From Mesorhizobium sp. (lineage in GTDB: Bacteria > Pseudomonadota > Alphaproteobacteria > Rhizobiales > Rhizobiaceae), in assembly GCA_004020875.1 (NCBI GenBank), contig SAPZ01000001.1:1-64000 (forward strand): a DNA stretch of 64,000 nucleotides, read 5' to 3'. The notes under the pieces were generated by a model, which had not been told where the DNA came from, did not search any database, and saw only the letters and a list, made by a program, of their open reading frames with translations. A program made the translations under genes and the position numbers. Positions 61,687-64,000 of the stretch are shown piece by piece. Numbering within the stretch: the stretch's first letter is position 1; each line of letters starts with the position of its first letter.

Positions 61687-62676
61687 CTACATATCAACGA
61701 CGACGCGGCCCCTGACCTTGCCTTCGACGATGTCGCGCGCGGCGGCGACGATGCCGTCGAAACCGATCGTGCGCGACAATGTCGACAGCTTCTTCTGGTC
61801 GAGGTCGGCGCCGATGCGACGCCATGCCTCCAGGCGGACTGCCTTCGGCGCCATGACCGAATCGATCCCGAGCAGCGAGACGCCGCGCAGGATAAAGGGC
61901 GCGACGCTTCCCGGCAGGTCCATGCCGCCGGCCAAGCCGCAGGCGGCGATCGCGCCGCCATAGGAGGTCATCGACAGCACATTGGCCAAGGTATGGCTGC
62001 CGACCGAGTCGACGCCGCCCGCCCAGCGCTCTTTGGCGAGCGGCTTCGCCGGCTGGCTGAGCTCCTCGCGCGAGATCACCTCGGCCGCGCCGAGGTCGAT
62101 CAGATAGGGGCTTTCGGCGTTGCGGCCGGTTGAGGCGATGACATGATAGCCCAGACTGGACAGGATCGAGATGGCGACCGAGCCGACGCCGCCGGCGGCG
62201 CCCGTCACCACCACCGGACCGCGATCCGGCACGATGCCGTGACGCTCCAGCGCCATGACGGAGAGCATGGCCGTGTAGCCCGCCGTGCCAACAGCCATCG
62301 CATCATGCGCGTTCATGCCTTCGGGCAGCGGGACCAACCAGTCGCCCTTGACGCGAGCCCGGCCGGCATAGGCGCCGTGATGCGTCTCGCCGACGCCCCA
62401 GCCGTTCAGGATCACCTTGTCGCCCTTGCGCCAGTCGGCATGGGAAGACTCGATCACCGTGCCGGCAAAATCGATGCCCGGGACAAGCGGCCAGCGGCGC
62501 ACGACCGGCGCCTTGCCGGTGATGGCGAGCCCATCCTTGTAGTTCACCGTCGTCGCCTCGACGGCGACGGTGACGTCGCCTTCCATCAGGTCGGCCTCGG
62601 TAAGGTCGACGACATCGACGGACTGCTTCTTCTCGGCATCGCGCGAAACGAGGATGGCTTTGAAGGTGTCGGTCAC
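61687..62676 (-). CDS. acuI: Acrylyl-CoA reductase / MDR-family oxidoreductase (AcuI-like)
   Basis: A 329-residue medium-chain reductase of the YhdH/AcuI group. VNYKDGLAITGKAPVVRRWPL (split) and FAGTVIES lie in the N-domain, VVVTGAAGGVGSVAISIL in the cofactor domain, and GRVVVDM is the typical end. It reduces acrylyl-CoA to propionyl-CoA with NADPH. It is located between the histidine kinase and lspA, with no operon partner. Confidence 0.9.
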   Translation of the reverse strand: MTDTFKAILVSRDAEKKQSVDVVDLTEADLMEGDVTVAVEATTVNYKDGLAITGKAPVVRRWPLVPGIDFAGTVIESSHADWRKGDKVILNGWGVGETHHGAYAGRARVKGDWLVPLPEGMNAHDAMAVGTAGYTAMLSVMALERHGIVPDRGPVVVTGAAGGVGSVAISILSSLGYHVIASTGRNAESPYLIDLGAAEVISREELSQPAKPLAKERWAGGVDSVGSHTLANVLSMTSYGGAIAACGLAGGMDLPGSVAPFILRGVSLLGIDSVMAPKAVRLEAWRRIGADLDQKKLSTLSRTIGFDGIVAAARDIVEGKVRGRVVVDM

Positions 62677-62730
62677 GGTTTTCTCCTCGGTTCTGGCTGG
62701 TGAGAACTCTGCGGCTTCAACCGCGTGAGG

Positions 62731-63219
62731 TCAATTGCCGGGGTCCTGCGGCTTGGCCTCGCGGCCCCAGCCGATCAACTCGTCGAAGACGACGAGCGCC
62801 GCACCGACCGAAATGAAGGCGTCGGCGAGATTGAACACCGCGAAGGACCAGACGGGCGTATGGAACAGGATGTAGTCGATGACGTGGCCGTAGACGGCCC
62901 GGTCAATGAGGTTGCCGAGCGCGCCGCCGATGATGAGCGCAAAGCCGATGCGGGCGATGACATGGGCGGCCGGCGTGCGCGTGGCGAGATAGAACACGAA
63001 GGCGACGACCAACACCGCGATGACCACCAGGCCGGTATCGCCGAAGGACTGGAACATCGAGAAGGCGATGCCGGTGTTATAGGTGCGGAAAAGCGCCAGG
63101 AAGGGCAGGAGATCGACCTTCTCTTGAAAGGCGAGACCGTTCTCGATCAGCTGCTTGATCCACTGGTCGAGCGCAATGGCGACAACGACCAGCAGGACAT
63201 AGGGGGACCAGGATTTCAC
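62731..63219 (-). CDS. lspA: Lipoprotein signal peptidase LspA
   Basis: A 162-residue aspartic membrane peptidase with four hydrophobic helices. The catalytic Asp residues are in GNLIDRAVYG and FNLADAFISVG. It cleaves signal peptides of prolipoproteins. The start is GTG at 63219, with TGAGGA about 7 bases upstream, and it lies 10 bp after the methyltransferase stop, so the two are probably cotranscribed. Confidence 0.93.
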   Translation of the reverse strand: MKSWSPYVLLVVVAIALDQWIKQLIENGLAFQEKVDLLPFLALFRTYNTGIAFSMFQSFGDTGLVVIAVLVVAFVFYLATRTPAAHVIARIGFALIIGGALGNLIDRAVYGHVIDYILFHTPVWSFAVFNLADAFISVGAALVVFDELIGWGREAKPQDPGN

Positions 63220-63229
63220 GGAACAGTCC

Positions 63230-64000
63230 TCATCGGCTGTCGTTGGTAGGCTCGAGCTTCAACGCGCCGCGCCTTATCTCGAACAGCATCACGCCGGTGG
63301 CGACCGCCAGATTGAGCGAATCGGCGCGGCCGGCCTGGGGGATTCTCAGCAACCGATCGCAGCTTTCGGCGAGGCTGTCGGGCAGACCCTGCTGCTCGTT
63401 GCCCATCAGCAGCAGAACCGGCCCTCTGGAAAAATCGACCGAGCGATAGTCGACCGCGCCCTTGAGGTGCGTTCCAACGACCAGTCCGGAAAAATCGCGT
63501 CGCCAGGCGAGGAAGGCCTGCTCGGTTGCTCTCGCGACCAGCACGGCGAAGATCGAGCCCATCGTGGCGCGCACCGTCTCCAGCGAGAAGGGATCGGTGG
63601 TGTCGCCGACCAGAATGACCCCCTTGGCGCCGACGGCGTCGACGGTGCGGATGACGGTGCCGAGATTGCCGGGGTCGCGCACGCGGTCTAGCGCCACCCA
63701 GACGTCGCCATCCCTGGCGCGGATGTCCTTCAGCGGCACGGTCTGCTGGGCAAAGACGCCGACCACCATTTGCGGGTTTTCGCGCCGGGTAATGGCGGCC
63801 AGCACCTTCTCGGAGACCTCCAGCACCGTGCCGCCGGCGGCGACGGTCCGCGCGGCGACTTTTTCCACGGCCGCATTTCCGCGTCCGGCCTTGGCAAAAA
63901 CCAGGGTCCTGATCGACCAGCCGAGGTCCAGGGCGTCGATGACCAGTTTCAGGCCCTCGGCTATGAAGGCACTCTGCTGGTCGCGGAACTTCTTGAGCGC
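63230..64000 (-). CDS. SpoU/TrmH-family RNA 2'-O-methyltransferase, partial
   Basis: A 5'-truncated gene. The visible 256 codons run from the window edge (ALKKFRDQQSAFIAEGLKLV) to the stop. The N-terminal part is the RNA 2'-O-ribose methyltransferase substrate-binding domain. The SPOUT domain shows DRVRDPGNLGTVIRTVDAVG (motif 1), GNEQQGLPDSLAE (motif 2) and LNLAVATGVMLFEI (motif 3), which form the trefoil knot. It methylates rRNA or tRNA, and the exact site is unclear. The true start lies beyond the window. Confidence 0.93.
   Translation of the reverse strand, partial: ALKKFRDQQSAFIAEGLKLVIDALDLGWSIRTLVFAKAGRGNAAVEKVAARTVAAGGTVLEVSEKVLAAITRRENPQMVVGVFAQQTVPLKDIRARDGDVWVALDRVRDPGNLGTVIRTVDAVGAKGVILVGDTTDPFSLETVRATMGSIFAVLVARATEQAFLAWRRDFSGLVVGTHLKGAVDYRSVDFSRGPVLLLMGNEQQGLPDSLAESCDRLLRIPQAGRADSLNLAVATGVMLFEIRRGALKLEPTNDSR

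Noticed and set aside
59976..61715. 579-codon open frame on the plus strand
   Set aside because: Antisense to the hybrid histidine kinase, with composition typical of a shadow and no domain.

Overview
The window looks like the chromosome of a Mesorhizobium-type alphaproteobacterium (order Hyphomicrobiales). The evidence is high GC, rhizobial intergenic palindromes (26878-26921, 43963-44062, 53760-53797), an OlsB-type acyltransferase, a cysG-DUF2849-cysI-cysH-DUF934 sulfur cluster, and a Ti-plasmid-type traCD/oriT/traA module. It falls into three parts.

Part 1 (1 to about 32.9 kb) is a large catabolic region. The left block holds an amidase, a cyclase-family hydrolase and a 3-hydroxyisobutyrate-dehydrogenase-like enzyme on the minus strand. 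Opposite them run a SnoaL-like protein, an aldo/keto reductase, a ThDP enzyme, a CaiB-type CoA-transferase and an FGGY kinase, next to an RpiR regulator and a cupin. A BMP/nucleoside-type ABC cassette (10.75-14.39 kb) follows. Next come a glutaconate-CoA-transferase-like pair and a LacI regulator. A ribose-type ABC ATPase and permease, a second amidase, an aldehyde dehydrogenase, a second CaiB enzyme and a second GctA/GctB-like pair come after that. The region ends with a complete CUT1 sugar-type ABC transporter and a third amidase. Four near-identical operators (consensus TAAAAACGTTTCTA) at 16.3, 23.8, 31.28 and 31.38 kb tie much of this to one LacI-family repressor. The content suggests uptake of an amide- or sugar-like compound, hydrolysis by amidases, oxidation, CoA activation and CoA-linked cleavage. 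The substrate cannot be read from the sequence.

Part 2 (about 32.9-40.75 kb) is mobile DNA. It starts with an IS481-type transposase remnant and an aldehyde-dehydrogenase fragment. An apparent integrative and mobilizable element follows: traD, traC, an oriT-like site, the TraA relaxase-helicase, an AlpA-type regulator, an XRE repressor with twin operators, an excisionase-like protein and a tyrosine integrase. No type IV secretion genes are present, so it would need a helper for transfer.

Part 3 (40.8-64 kb) is ordinary core chromosome: a class A penicillin-binding protein, SDR, quinone oxidoreductase/AraC pair, Kef-type antiporter, host-attachment-family protein and the siroheme/sulfite-reduction operon. 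It continues with a GMC oxidoreductase, PfpI/DJ-1, GrpE, a TRIC-type channel between repeat hairpins, OlsB, a hybrid histidine kinase, AcuI-like reductase, LspA and an rRNA/tRNA methyltransferase cut by the window end. No rRNA, convincing tRNA or CRISPR array was found.
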